Below, piece by piece: positions 46,922 through 59,453 of a DNA stretch of 64,000 nucleotides. Under the pieces are notes generated by a model that saw nothing but the letters and a program-made list of their open reading frames with translations, was not told the origin of the DNA and ran no database searches. The DNA comes from Tolypeutes matacus (taxonomy: Eukaryota; Chordata; Mammalia; Cingulata; Chlamyphoridae). Each line of letters begins with the position of its first letter. Position 1 is the stretch's first letter. Both the position numbers and the translations under genes were made by a program. The DNA lies in assembly GCA_026826555.1 (NCBI GenBank), contig JAKSZT010054334.1, positions 35,780,055-35,844,054 of the forward strand, written 5' to 3'.

Positions 46922-47338
46922 TGTTATGGATTGAAGTATATCCTCCACAAAGATATGGTCAAATTCTAACCTATGGTTCTGTGATAAGAACTCATTTGTA
47001 AATGGGATCTTCAAACATCCTATTAAGATAAGATCAAACTGAATAAGGGTAGGTCTTAATCCACTGTGTCTGGCATTCTCATTGGCAGAGGAAATATGGA
47101 AACAGTGGCAGTAGGAAAAAGAAGGAGGCAAATGGCCTTGTGATGGAGGTAGAAACTGAGTTATGGATTGCGGGCAAGCCACAACTGAAATTCTACAGAA
47201 TTCACAGAAAACATTATCTTGCTGACACCTTAATTTTGGACTTCTAGTCTCTAAATCTGTGAGACTGTAATTCCTGTTGTCTAAGTCACACAGTCTCTGG
47301 TAATTTGTTACAGAAACTCTGGCAAATGAAGACATACA
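46922..47338 (+). mobile_element. MLT1-type LTR, sense
   Basis: Starts TGTTATGGATTGAAGTATAT, the MLT1 head, and continues with ATGGGATCTTCAAACATCC and a GGCAAGCCACAACTGAAATT-type middle. It ends near 47334-47338 after CTGGCAAATGAAGACA. It splits an L2. Confidence 0.75.
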
Positions 47339-47492
47339 TCTCATGGAACTTGGTTTCCCCAGTACCTGGTCCATAGTAGGCACTTAATAAATGTTGGTTG
47401 AATTAATTTTTAAAAACTGAGTATTTTCTTTAGCATACTCATCCAAAAATAAGGCTTCAGAGCCAAATCAAATGTTCTTTTTCTAAGAAAGG

Positions 47493-47937
47493 TGTGGTAG
47501 GGTGAATAATGTTCTCCCAAAGATGGTTCTGTTCTAAACCCTAGAATCTGTGAATTTGCTGCCTCACATAGTAAAAGGGGCTTTGCAGATATGATTAAAT
47601 TAAGAAGACTGATCTTAGGAAATTATCCTCGATTATCAGATAGGGCCAATCTAATCACAAGGGTCTTTATGAAAGAGATGGAGGAAGATAAAAAAAAGAA
47701 AACTATATGACAGTGAAACCAGAGGTTGGAGTGATACACTTTGAAGACGATGGAAGGGATGATGAGACAAGGAATGTAGGAAGATGCTTTCTCCCCCAAA
47801 GCCTTCAGAAGGAACATAGCTTTGTCAACACTCTTATTAGACTTCTGATATCCAGAACTGTGAGATAATAAATTCATGTTGTTTTACATGATTAAGTTTG
47901 TGGTAATTAGTTATAGTAGTAATCGGAAACTAATACA
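47493..47937 (+). mobile_element. MLT1-type solo LTR, sense
   Basis: 445 bp from TGTGGTAGGGTGAATAATG to GGAAACTAATACA. It is framed by exact 5-bp duplications AAAGG (47488-47492 and 47938-47942). The words GATATGATTAAATTAAGAAG and GATAATAAATTCATGTTGTT are those of MLT1. Confidence 0.88.
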
Positions 47938-47942
47938 AAAGG

Positions 47943-49040
47943 AATAAGGGGGAGAAGAAAGTTTTGTGTCATTAAGTATGTGTCTAATGCAATCAGACAA
48001 TAAAATCTTCATATATCCAGCATGCTTACTTTGGCTCTGGAGACTTGATTAGTGTAGTTTCATGAGCCAAAACACCACCTACTTTAGACAGTACTGGACA
48101 TACCCTGATAAAATTTTTTCTCTGACTATCCATATTCTTTTGATTTTCTTTTTTTAAATTATTAAATTATGTTGTTATTTGCTTAAACTATAATCAATCC
48201 TTGTTACTATTTTTTTCTTGGGAGACAACTTAGTATTTTGTTTTACTTTCTTCTATCAGATATTTGTGTTATCCTCCAAATAAGTGGTTTAAGATTGCCT
48301 TTTTAAAGCTTTTGTGAAAAAGTACAATGCAGCATTATTAAATTTTTCACCTTTCTTATTCTCAGAGATAGGCTGCATCATTCTGCATTTATATGCAAAA
48401 AGATATTGTGGTTCTACATTATTATCAAACTTCCTTGATTAAAGTGCAAGGTGCCTTTGGTATCAGTAGAGCTTCCATGAATTTTTGTTTTGGATATTTT
48501 TTTTCTCAAATGATGGAAAAGATTTGTGTTTCAAACTATATGTCTCTTTGTTTTACTCTGAGATTACATTTCTTGTTTATTAGGGGAGAGTCTCACAATT
48601 ATGTAGAGGCCGACTTATCAGTATGAATACCTAAGGCAATCCTTACATGAATAAATAAGAGTTTAAGATTTCTTTTGAAATTCCCATGCCATGAAATCTC
48701 TATTAGTCATGACTTGTAATAAGAAATAGTTTGTTTCATAAAGCAAATGATGGATGATATCAAGCTTAGAAGTTTGACAACAGTGGGGGATCTCTATGTT
48801 AATTTCATACACCGAATGTATGTACTCTGTTATATGATTTTGCTTCATCTAATCATTTTCTTTGTTTCCATTTTACATAAAAAGTTATCCAGCTATCCTT
48901 AGTCAATCCACATTAACCCAACATTAACCCAATGCTTTTGTGACTGAAAGTGTTGCCATATGAGGGATATTTGGAAGAAAATGTGTATTAAATTGGCCTT
49001 TTTTTGGTGGTGCAATTCACAGACTCACCTCTCTGGTAGC
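47943..49040. other. Unassigned AT-rich stretch
   Basis: Short frames at 48393-48626 and 48848-48663 lack motifs. No repeat family recognised. Confidence 0.45.
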
Positions 49041-49044
49041 TTCT

Positions 49045-49470
49045 TCTTCTTTTTTTTTTTTTAATAAAGTAGAATTTATTCTAAATAAGATGTAAGTATA
49101 ATTATGTACTTATGCTCAAAGTATACCAATAAAAAAGATTGATAGTACCAAGTCTGGTCATCTTTATGGCCAATAAGATAATGTGTGTATAATTTTGGAC
49201 ATTTAATATGAGCAGACATTTTTCTAGAAATAATTGAAGGGAATGAGCTCTGAATCAATCAGCTTGGAACCAAACCAACACAACAAATGAGAAGACAGAA
49301 GCATGAATTATAGCAGATCATGAGGAAACATACAGCTCACAAGATGTGAATTTGGGTCTTAAATAGAGTTTTCCACAATCTACATGGGACGAAGAAGCCC
49401 TAGTTGAAACTGAATTTCATATAGGGATATGGGTTATTTCCATATATCAGGTCACCACACATCTGAGAAA
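49045..49470 (-). pseudogene. Candidate retrocopied 3' UTR
   Basis: The minus strand ends in 13 A (49062-49050), with AATAAA at 49080-49075, just upstream of the tail. This is the layout of a processed transcript. No source gene is recognised and the 5' end and target duplication were not found. It could be an unrelated A-rich site. Confidence 0.3.
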
Positions 49471-49734
49471 TAGTGTATATAAGGTGTTGTTTTGTTTAAT
49501 TATTTAAAATTAATCTGGCAGAACAATCAGAGAATAGGTGGTATAGTGCTATTAATAGATAGATATATATACACATGTACACATGCAAAAATAAATAAAT
49601 AAAATGTCTTTGTTTGCATGAGTTAAGCAAGTGTCTATGGTTAGGTATGATTTCAGAAATGCTGGAAAAATCCAGAAAAAAAAAAGAAAAACACTACTAC
49701 AAAAGTAGAATACATGAAACTCTTGGCTAACATT

Positions 49735-49945
49735 TGTGCAGCATTTACTGTGTGTCAGACACTATTTAAAACAGTTTAGATGTTTTAGCTAATTTCATCC
49801 CAGCAATAATCCAAATAAATCCTTAAATTTAGATGATGATAATAAAGCACAGAGAGATGAAGAAGTTGTTCAAGTCCTCAAAGATAGAAAGTGGCAAAGC
49901 CAAGATACAAACCCACTCCATCTGACTCTCTTAATCACTGTGTAT
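49735..49945 (-). mobile_element. MIR SINE, antisense
   Basis: AGCATTTACTGTGTGTCAGA, then GCTAATTTCATCCCAGCAAT, AGCACAGAGAGATGAAGAAG and GGCAAAGCCAAGATACAAAC are the antisense MIR words in order. This is one of the best-kept MIRs here. Confidence 0.8.
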
Positions 49946-51198
49946 AAGCCTTTGGAGAAGTAAATTGGAAGTTGTTATTATTCCTTTACAAACATGTCAG
50001 TTTCAAGAAGAGTATGGGAAGAGCAGCAGGCAGGAACAGGGGCAACAGAGAATGGGAGAATCATGGGTGTAAAGGTTGGCAGCACTTAAATAAATTTACT
50101 CTTCTCATTTCTTTAATAGTATGTTTGTGCATCTTTGATTCTATATATAGAGAAAATGGCCTCAGAAAAAAAAGGAAATGTTTTATTTTTATTTTACTGG
50201 GACATTGCTAGAAATCGTCCCAAACTTCACTGTATTATCAAAAGTTGGTCAAAGAATGAAGACCTAAGAAAATGTGGAAAGAGAAGCCCAAACTAGTTAT
50301 TAACCAGTTTTACTGATAGATAAGGAACATAATATAATAAGCTTATTTTTAAATAGAATGCATTGTTTCATTAAGTATTCTGAATTTATACAACACATTA
50401 AAATATTTTATCACAATTTGCAATTCTGCTCTCTGATTCACTTGGGCAGTAAACATTTCCTCCTTTGTTTATAGCATGTTGATATTCTGATAACTTTTCC
50501 TAATTGGAGAAGTTATTTTAACAGTTGTTTGTAAAAATAAATTTAACTATTCATGTTAGTAACTAGTGAAACTAATTGACACTCTTCCTGTCACAGTTGA
50601 TTTCAAACATCTCTGTAATGAATCCTTTGGATAATTAAATTAATAAATCCTTAGTAAAATAAAAGTAATGCCATTTACAGACAAATATTAGGTAATTCAA
50701 TACAGATAAAGCCAGGGAGAGGCGATGGGAAAATTATTGAATAAACTTAAAAATAATAAGTCTGGAAAAAATAAGTTTAAAATTATATAAATAGATGAAA
50801 GTATGTGTATTTAATTTTATTCTTTCTTGTAATATGTCTTAAAATTCTAAATTGATTTTTGCTATAAAATATAAATATATTATGCAAATCAAAGAAAGAG
50901 AATATATTTAAAACCTTAAGAGGGGTTAGAATATAAATATACACACACATTTATATTCAGAGGAACTAAATATTTTTCTTACTGTATTTTAATAACATTT
51001 GATAGTAACAATAATTAATTCATATACTTGTTCTAAATAAGAAGGGATAGGAAAATAGTGAAAAGAAACTGAATATCGTAACTAATACATACATCTGGAT
51101 AGACCAGTACAGTTCTGCACAATGGCACACACTGATTACAACCAGTGGAATACAATACTGACAATCACTTTTACTCTTAATCTCACTTGCCAAGGATA
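49946..51198. other. Unassigned AT-rich stretch
   Basis: The 79-residue frame at 49972-50211 has no domain. 50750-50960 is extremely AT-rich. Confidence 0.45.
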
Positions 51199-51203
51199 AA
51201 TGC

Positions 51204-51817
51204 TGTAGCACTTTGGCAGTTTGACATAGTTACGAATTCCAAAAACAGATATTGGATTATGCTTGTAAACTGGTCTGTTAATCTGGGCATGATTAAGTTA
51301 TGATTAGGGCATTGACTGGGCCACGTCAGTAGGGCATTGAGTCCCACTCCTTGTGGGGAATCAAATATAAAAAGCATGGCAAAGGACAGAGTTGGAGTAG
51401 TTCTGATGTTGGAGTCTTGAGCTGGAGCCCCGGAAAGTAAGAGAGCTTGGTCGTGAGGAAGGGGAGAAGGCCCAGGAAAAAGACATGAGCCGTTCGCCTG
51501 AGAGTCTACAGCTAGCCTTGTGGAGAGAGGCAAAGCCTAGGGAGCCTCATAGTTTACAGTTGAACTTGTGGAGGAAACAGAGCTGTTGAGCCCAGAGAGA
51601 AACGGAGCCCCAGGAAGATAGGAACCCAAGAAGCTTGAACCCTGACAAACGTTGGCAGCTGTCTTGCTCCAACACATGGCAATGGACTTTGGTGAGGGAA
51701 GAAACTTATGCTTTTTGGCCTGGTAACTGTAAGCTTCTACCCCAAATAAATACCCTTTATAAAAACCAACTGAATTCTGATATTTTGCATCAGCACCCCT
51801 TTTGACTGACTAAAACA
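51204..51817 (+). mobile_element. Solo LTR, family X, sense
   Basis: 614 bp, TGTAGCACTTTGGCAGTTTG to GACTGACTAAAACA, framed by exact 5-bp duplications AATGC (51199-51203 and 51818-51822). The polyadenylation signal AATAAATACCC lies about 70 bases from the end. A TATA-like AATATAAAAAG at about 51366 precedes it. It is the cleanest family X copy. The 116-residue minus frame is not a gene. Confidence 0.9.
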
Positions 51818-51822
51818 AATGC

Positions 51823-52248
51823 TGATCTAATCATTTCTCAGATTTAAAGGATAGATTTGCACCTGGATTCCTGTTCCTTTTTTCTAATTATTTAAATATT
51901 ATCCTATAAATAACCAGCCTTGACTTTTTTTACAGCTATGTAATGGCCCTAACTTTGATGATTCTAATATTTCATGGTGTGGAGAAATTAGTCTTCCTTC
52001 TCAGTTTAAGAAACTGGGTATTCCCTATTTGAAATATGCTCTCCTTCAACTTTACCTGTTCCTTTTTAAAATGTTGGTAATAATTTTCTCATTTTACTAA
52101 ATGATTTAATAAACCAGCTCCCCTTCTGCCTGCACTAATTTGATTTGACTTTGTGCCATTTGTTGCCACATTACTCCTGACCACAGTACTCCCAGAATAT
52201 TCTAGCTGTTTTCTTTTCTTTATGCTTTGCATTTCATACACCCTGCTT
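51823..52248 (+). mobile_element. Possible L2 3' fragment, sense
   Basis: 52100-52245 (CTCCCCTTCTGCCTGCACTA, then GTACTCCCAGAATATTCTAG) reads like an L2 3' region. It may continue after the LTR at 52720-53060 (CTTGACTTTCTTCAAAATTC). Confidence 0.45.
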
Positions 52249-52710
52249 GTCTTAGTTTGCTAGAGTTGCTAACACAAATACCACAAATTTGTTTTGGCTC
52301 AACAACATGAATTTATTGGCTCACAATTTGAAGGCTAGAAGAAGCCCCAAATCAAGTATCAGTAGTGGTCCTTGCTTTTTCTGGGAGTCTAGTTTCTTAT
52401 GTTGGCTTAGAAATCCTTCGAGTTCCTGGTTTGCATTTCCGCCTTCCACCACGTGGTAATCTCCTGCTCTTGTGTGTCTGCTCTTCCAGTTTCTGGCTCC
52501 TCACTGTGGCTTTCTCTTACTCCTTGTGTCTGGTTTCTTCTCTTTGTAAGACCCCCAGTAATATGAATTAAACCAACCCTCATTCAGTTGGGCCACAGGT
52601 TAACCAAAAATTATATGTTCAAGAGGTCCTGTTTGTAATTAATCCATACCCACAGGAATGTAATTACGAGTAAGAACACGTTTATGTTGGGGCACACATT
52701 TAAATCTACT
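52249..52710 (-). mobile_element. Solo LTR, family B, antisense
   Basis: The plus strand begins TGTCTTAGTTTGCTAGAG (52248 on) and contains ACATGAATTTATTGGCTCAC. Its other end has TAATCCATACCCACAGGAAT and GAGTAAGAACACG. A 9-bp direct repeat ACCCTGCTT frames it (52240-52248 and 52711-52719), longer than the 5 bp expected for this class. Part of the match may be chance. The 68-residue plus frame is LTR sequence. Confidence 0.7.
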
Positions 52711-53109
52711 ACCCTGCTTAAGCTTAGCTTCTACCTATTTACAATTGAGCTTCACTTAAACTCCTACAACATACTTGATATATTTTAGTCTTTATTTTTG
52801 TGTCTTTCAGTTTCTTATACTTGCCATTAACCTTGACTTTCTTCAAAATTCAAAATCTTGAGGGGAAAAACATAATTCATCCAGTTTAGTAATCATTTTC
52901 CTGTTTTACCAAATTTTTCCTGATAAGCCAACTCATAAACCCTGGAATACTGGTAGATAAGTTAACAGTGTTTATGATAGGTCATATAACATGACTCCCT
53001 AAAAGCTTTGTGGTTCAAAAGAGAGTTAAAGACAAGGGGTGGATTCCATGATTAGCTTGTCTCGAATAATCCATTTACAGGTACTGTCCTCAAGATCCTT
53101 ACCTTCCAC

Positions 53110-53560
53110 ACACTTTTTAGAAAAGCTTTAGATTACAAAAATGTTACATAAAAAGTATAGGGAATTCCCATATACTGTACCCCCTCCCCCTCCCAAAATT
53201 TCCCCCATTAGCATCATCTTTCATTAGTGGGGTACATTTGCTATAATTGATAAACACATATTGAAACATTGCTACTAACAATGGACTGTAGTTTACATTA
53301 TACTTTGTACTTTGCACCGTACAATTTTATGGGTTTTAACAAAATGTGTAATGGCCTGTATCTGTCATTGCAATGTCATTCAGAACAATTTCAATGTTCG
53401 AAAAATGACCCATGTTACACCTATTCTTCTCTCTCCCTCCCCTCAGAAACTCTGGTGGCCATTGCCTTTATATAAACATTATATCAATGATACAAGTTGT
53501 TCCATTGCTAGAATAATAATATGTTTATTTTAGTTCATAGTTGCATTCCAAACATAAGAG
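53110..53560 (-). mobile_element. L1M 3' UTR, antisense
   Basis: TAGGGAATTCCCATATACTG, then ATTAGCATCATCTTTCATTA, GTGGGGTACATTTGCTATAA and ACTAACAATGGACTGTAGTT are the classic antisense L1M 3' UTR words. The open frames at 53269-53735 are artefacts. The repeat may extend to about 53760. Confidence 0.8.
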
Positions 53561-54959
53561 GGGAATCCATGCACTTTTGAACCCTCTGCAATCTGATCTG
53601 TACCCCCACTGCTCAACTTCTTTTGTGGCAGTCACCAAGTATTGCCTATTGCTACATTTTACTGCCTTATGCCAGTCTTTTCCCTGCCTAATCTTTATAG
53701 AGCATTTGTCCCATGATTGTGAATGTCCTTCTTGAAGATCTTTTCTAGGATTTCTTATGTAGTAAACTGCTTTTGCTTCTATTATTGATCTTCTCAGTTA
53801 CTCTTGTTTAAAGCAGTACTCTTTATAATGCAAGTAACAGAAATACCTTATGCTTGAGAAAATAAAAACCATTTAATCTCAGAAGAAGAAAATCTCTCCA
53901 AGTAATGTAAGCAGGAAAAGGATAAACTTTTCTCTCTGGGCATTTGGTGCCTTATCTCTGCTATTTTGTCATCTATCTATTTTATAGCTTTCAGACTTCC
54001 CAATATTATTCTTTTTATGTTGTTGTTTTTGTTGTTACTTTTGTTTTATTGTGCGTGTATATGTGTACTATAGGTTTTCATGCTCTTAGATGAAGAAAGG
54101 ATAGAAATTTTCTAACATTTCTGACATCATCAGTTAAGTCACTCATATGCATTTCAAGATTCCTCTTGATCTTTCTGCCCAAGAGAATTCTTTCTATCGT
54201 ATTTCCCTTCTCATGAAAAGGTATGAAGTAAAATCATTCTATTAACTGAAGTTAACAGACCACATTCAGCTATGAGGTAGAATTTATTGAAGATGTAACT
54301 ACCTGTTATATATTTATAGGTCAAAAGAATTGATGTGGAATTTCATACATGCAGTATAGAATTTTCTTAAGAGAATTTTATGGCTTTATGCTATATGTCT
54401 GAACATGACATTAAGTCTAATCTCCATTCTAGTCTCTGCTAAAGGGAGCTGTTCTCAGTTGTGGGCCTCTGTGGCTGGGCCATGCTCATGATTCCCTCAC
54501 CTTTCAGTTGTATTAGGATTGGTCTGTTATTTACAATATTTTGCTTAGGACAATTTAATAATTTCTTTCAAATTTTCTGATTTTAAATAATGAATTATAT
54601 GAAATAAATATTGTCTGTTCATTGTAAAATATTTGATAATGTGGTTAAGATATAGAACAAATAAAAACTAGTAATGGCATGCTCAAACCATTAATGTTAA
54701 ATATAAATTTTAAAAAGTTATTCTAGAGTCCTCTTTCCCCCTGACCACCTATGACCAATCTTTTACAAACATTTATCATTTCTAATTTCAAGTTATAGCT
54801 CAAATCAATCATTTTCCATCTTTTTTCCCTTCACCATGATCCAAGTCCATCTCTCATCTCTGAACTAACTAATAATTAAGGCTTAGAGTACATACTACCA
54901 CTTACCCTCTTACCCACCAATCCATTCACCACACCATGGTCATCAAAATCTTAAAATAT
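53561..54959. other. Unassigned; first 200 bases may continue the L1 3' UTR
   Basis: 53561-53760 is similar in texture to an L1 antisense 3' UTR. 53761-54959 has no recognisable element or gene. Confidence 0.4.
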
Positions 54960-55250
54960 AGATTATTCAACCCATTCCTTTATTTAAAATCTTCACCAAA
55001 GTTCTATTTCTCTAAGGATGAAGCTCAGTTTATTTAATGTGGCACGCCAGCTTCTCCATGCTCACCCTTCATCTGCATGTCCACTCTACTCTTGTACCAC
55101 TCTCCTACTAGCATGCCTGTTCTCTCCTTTATATTACTCAGATACAGCTTTCTTATTAAACAGTATTTTTTTCACAAGATTTTTCTTTTTCTTCTTTCTT
55201 TCCAGACTTTTATCTCATTTTTCTTCATCTTTCATATCTTTAAACAACAG
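54960..55250 (+). mobile_element. L2 3' end, sense
   Basis: TTTAAAATCTTCACCAAAGT, then AGGATGAAGCTCAGTTTATT, ACGCCAGCTTCTCCATGCTC and CCACTCTACTCTTGTACCAC follow the L2 3' region. The 89-residue frame is not a gene. Confidence 0.65.
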
Positions 55251-55876
55251 ATTTAAGCCCATAAACCCAAGCTGGGTTCCACAGTGATGAAGTGGAACCA
55301 TCCTAAGTCTCTCACTGCCTCCAGATCTCCAACTCTGATGATACCAATGGCCTGCAAGAAAATCTGGCATCTTTCATCATTCAGCTAAAGAGAATTCTGT
55401 CTCTGGCATTGGAGAAGCTGAAGGAGGATCTGCAAGTTACTGGAGTATCTGCATGCACCCAAATAAAGTAAGCTAGCTCAAAAATAACAACTTAAGTGAG
55501 CTTCAACAGTGGTTGGTTCCTCTGCACTGACTTTCATAATATAAAAAGAATATGGCTGTTGCTTTATGTCCATATGCCAAATAGCATGAAGAATTTTTTT
55601 ATGGCCTATGCTAACCTGGAATTATTCAGGAAGGGAATTCTGAGAAACAAAGTCTCCCCCCAAGTTCGTTGAATAAATTTAAATTTGCCATATTTGGTAT
55701 CATCACATGTGATCTGATTCATTGGTATCCATGTTGTATTGGTTTCTAAATATTTTTAATGTCACTCTGGCCTGGAGCTCACGTACACCCTTATTTGTAT
55801 ATATTTATGTTTTTTCTTCATGTATGTCTCTAATGTAGAACATGTTTTAGTTTCACATAAATATTATTTTAGTCCT
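55251..55876. other. Unassigned stretch
   Basis: Slightly less AT-rich at 55260-55470. No known element or gene seen. Confidence 0.45.
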
Positions 55877-56340
55877 TGTGGTGGTTTGGAATTATGAACC
55901 AAGAAAAATATGTTCTTAAACTTAATCCATTCTTTTGGATGTGCACCCATTGTAAGTAGGGCCTTTTGATGAGGTTACTGCAGTTAAGGAGTGGACCAGG
56001 ATGGGTTCTAAAGGTTCTAATCCTATTACTGAAAGTCTTATAGGGAAGATCATAGAGATAGAATAAAAAGCCACAGAGTTAGCTGCCAAAAGCTGATAGT
56101 AAACAGAAACCAGAAGAGAAAGGTGAGTTCAGGAGAGGCCACCATGTGCATTGCCATGTGACAGAGGAGCCCAGGACTAAGGATTATTGGTAAATAGCCC
56201 CAGGTCACCAGTCTTTTAGAAGAAGCCATAGCTTTGATGATGCCTTGCTTTATACTTCTCCTAGCCTCAAACCCATGAGTCAATAATTCTCACTGTTGTG
56301 TTCTCATGGCATTTGTTTTAGCAATGAGGAAACTAAAACT
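55877..56340 (+). mobile_element. Solo LTR, family B, sense
   Basis: 464 bp, TGTGGTGGTTTGGAATTATG to GAAACTAAAACT, flanked by near-identical 5-bp duplications GTCCT (55872-55876) and GCCCT (56341-56345). Contains CTTAATCCATTCTTTTGGAT, GGCCTTTTGATGAGGTTACT and GCCACCATGTGCATTGCCAT. It is the most complete family B copy, and its head resembles MaLR/MLT LTRs. Confidence 0.85.
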
Positions 56341-56389
56341 GCCCTCATATTCCAACTACAATTTGTTTTTGTATTACCCAACATTAAGT

Positions 56390-57900
56390 TTATAAGATCA
56401 TTCATTTAATGTCTGTATAGTGTCCAAGAATATGAATATGCTACAATTTAGTTAGCATAAGATGTTTCCAATTGTATATTTTAACATACAATGCTGAAAT
56501 GAACACTGATGTGAACATCTCCTTAAGCATGTCCAGTAATAACTCAAGGGTAAATCACTAGAGATGGTGTGATGGTTTTAAAATAAGAATTCCAAAAGCA
56601 AACTGAAGAACCCAAGAGAAACACTCTCAGAAGGAAAAGGAAAAAAAATATGTGCAATGTGAAATTTGGAATCATTGTGGACAAATGATTTCCTCATATC
56701 TCTCATTTGCTCTTTTGGAATAGGAGTGTTAGTCTCAACATTGTATGTATGGGAAGAGATAAATTATCATTTTAGACCACAGGTAATCAGATAGAATGAA
56801 TACATATCAAAGGAAACAAATTCAAGGAGTCTAAGCTGGACATGATTTCAATGGCAAGATCCCAGACCTTGAGATTGAGTCTGATGCCATAATGGGAAGG
56901 GAGGGCAAAGTATGAGATTTGTGGTAGAATTGATGGTGGTCTTTGAATATTAAATAAAAATGTGGAATTAAATTTAAATGTTTAATGTAATCCAATTAAT
57001 CAGTCTTTTGCCTTTATGATTTGCTTTCTTGTTTTGTTTTTGTTGTTCTTATTTGTATAAAGATTTCTCTTTAGGTTGATGTAATAAAGATATCATCCTA
57101 TATCTTAACCTAATTTAAAATTTTTCTCTTTTCACATATGAATCCTTAATCTGACATGAAATTTATTTTGTATATGATGAGGTAGGGATTTAACTAAATT
57201 TTGCTTTCTTGCATGGACAGGCAATTATTGCCACAGATATTTTTAAGGTACTTCTCTATAATTTTCTCACTAACAATACAAAATCTGTCATGTTCCAAGT
57301 TTCTACATAGATGTGAAACTGTTCTCATGAAACTTCTCTGTTTTTTCTATCTGTGGTCCAATATAATACTGTTTTAATTAAAATACCTTTATTAAATTAT
57401 TAATATTTTATAAGAACTAATCTATGTGTATTTCTTCTCCCAAATCAATATGGCCATTTCCTTTCTTCATTCATATTTAATATCATCACCACAATTTCTT
57501 GAATAAAACTCAAGGTTTTAATTAGAATTCATAGTAATTAAAGACTAATTTGGAAAACTTAGCTCTTATGTATACATTTCTTATTTCTTTTGTTTGGATA
57601 TTCATGGACTTCAATAAATAATTTTCTGATTTTTCTCTGTAGTTATGCCCCTTTTTGTTATATTTATAAATAAGAATTTTATATTTTTGTTACTATTTTT
57701 ACTGGGATCTTTATTTATTTACAGTTATATACACACCTTTATATATATGCCATTCATAAAATATATAGCATATACATAATATTACATTATTGATTGCTGC
57801 AAGTATGTAGGTATTTAAGAATTCAGTTTTTTTGCCAAACATTTTCATTCATTTTAATTGATTTTAGTTTTTCCATATAGAAATTATTTAATTCTGCCCA
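56390..57900 (-). mobile_element. Old L1M, ORF2 end and 3' UTR, antisense
   Basis: 57000-57620 has ORF2-tail antisense words (ATATGATGAGGTAGGGATTT, then TTTTGCTTTCTTGCATGGAC). 56390-56580 has 3' UTR antisense words (AGATGTTTCCAATTGTATAT, then AACATACAATGCTGAAATGA). The order fits one antisense L1. All frames are dead. 56580-57000 between them is unrecognised. Confidence 0.6.
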
Positions 57901-58779
57901 AAATGACAATTTCATTTCTTCCTTCTTGAGGAAATCACATTTGTCCACAAAGTGTCATGACAATTGCTTCTTCTGGATCCAAGTTATTTCAATTATCTTT
58001 GACCAGTTCTCATGTAAGTTTTTACTTGGTTTCCTAGAGACATTCATTGAATAAATTCAGACCCTACATTAGGTATTTGGTAGCACTACTATTTTCAAAG
58101 TCAGTGATTCAAATTTTCTTGTCAATCTTTTTACTTGCCATGCATCTCTTCAAATTTTAAGCCTTTTATAGAGGTGCATTATAAATGTTTGAGAACTGAG
58201 GGACTTCTGACCATGAATCTTGTCCCATTGTCGGCATTACAGTCCAAATACCCAGATTTGTGGAACAAAACCCTTTCAGTTCACAAGTCAGATGCCACTA
58301 CTGCTCTGTCATTTTTTTTTTCTTGTGGATAAGGTTTTTTGACATTTAAGATAAACAATAAATTAAGGAAATTTTAATTGTGTTCATAATTTCTATATAT
58401 TTAGAGTAAATTGGGGTCTTTCTGGCTCAAGCCCAGCCCACTGAGATTGCCAGAAGTCTTTTATCATTCTGTAAAACACACATTCATTCCAGAAATATAC
58501 CTGATCAATGTAAACCAACAGTGTACTTACCCATTTTAGGATGTTGGACATCCTAAAGTCACTCCTAGCTCCAGTACCCAGAGTTGATACTATGTACCAC
58601 TCTTCTCATAAGTTTATGACCAGCAAGTGATATTCGTTCCTTATCTTGTTAGTAGTTCTCATTTCATTCCAGATATGATTCTTCACCATCATACCACTTT
58701 GCTCTAAACGTTAAATATAGCCCCCCTATTTAACTATAAAACATACAGAAGAGAAAACAAAATATCCTTTAATGGAAAC
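57901..58779. other. Unassigned stretch
   Basis: No family recognised. A 65-residue frame (58135-58332) lacks motifs. Confidence 0.45.
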
Positions 58780-59060
58780 AAATATATTTACTTATTTTTT
58801 ATGGATTATTTATATTTGTTGATTTACGTGAGCTTTTTATATATTATGAATACTAATCCTTTTTCCAATTTAAGATAGATGATAGATAGATACATAGATA
58901 CATAGATATAGATAAATGTTCCTTAAATATTATTTGTCTTTAGCTTGTCTACATTCAAAAGTTCTTCTTTTAACTGGTTAATAAATAGTTGATTTAATTT
59001 TATTGTTTAGCTTATTGCATAATATCAACTCTTGCCTGTGTAAAATATCTCTTATTTTAT
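58780..59060 (-). mobile_element. L1M fragment, antisense
   Basis: TTGTTGATTTACGTGAGCTT, then TTTATATATTATGAATACTA and ATTATTTGTCTTTAGCTTGT follow an antisense L1M late region. It contains an imperfect GATA repeat (58874-58915). Confidence 0.5.
58874..58915. repeat. Imperfect (GATA)n microsatellite
   Basis: Interrupted GATA/CATA units between 58874 and 58915. Confidence 0.8.
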
Positions 59061-59453
59061 GTTATTTTATTCTTCACCTTTATCCTAGAACACACACCTA
59101 TAATCCTCTCCCTCAAATACACTCCCTTTATATTGTTTGAAATAAGTACTTTTTAATGTATTTTCCTATTAAATATAGTGTCTTTGAGAAATAGAGCCAA
59201 GAATAAAAACAATCTAATGAAACTGAGGAGGCTTCCTCCTGAAGTACAAGCAGGGGCAGCTCATCTTGCAACTACTTTGAGTCCCAAATTCCTAAACAAA
59301 TTGATTGAGTTCAGATAGCACAGTCCAAGCATTAAAAAAATCCTGATATATTGTGCAACAATCTTTTCATATGTTGGGGTCTCTTCTCCTTTCAGGATGA
59401 ACTTAAACACACACATGCATAAAAACAGAAAAACTATATACAGAACAGGGAAT
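59061..59453. other. Unassigned stretch
   Basis: Nothing recognised. A short CA-type run lies near 59408. Confidence 0.45.

Noticed and set aside
46913..47383. 156-codon minus-strand frame
   Set aside because: It is the antisense of an MLT1 LTR and the adjoining L2 tail, with no recognisable protein.
51183..51533. 116-codon minus-strand frame with proline-rich part
   Set aside because: It is the antisense of a family X LTR.
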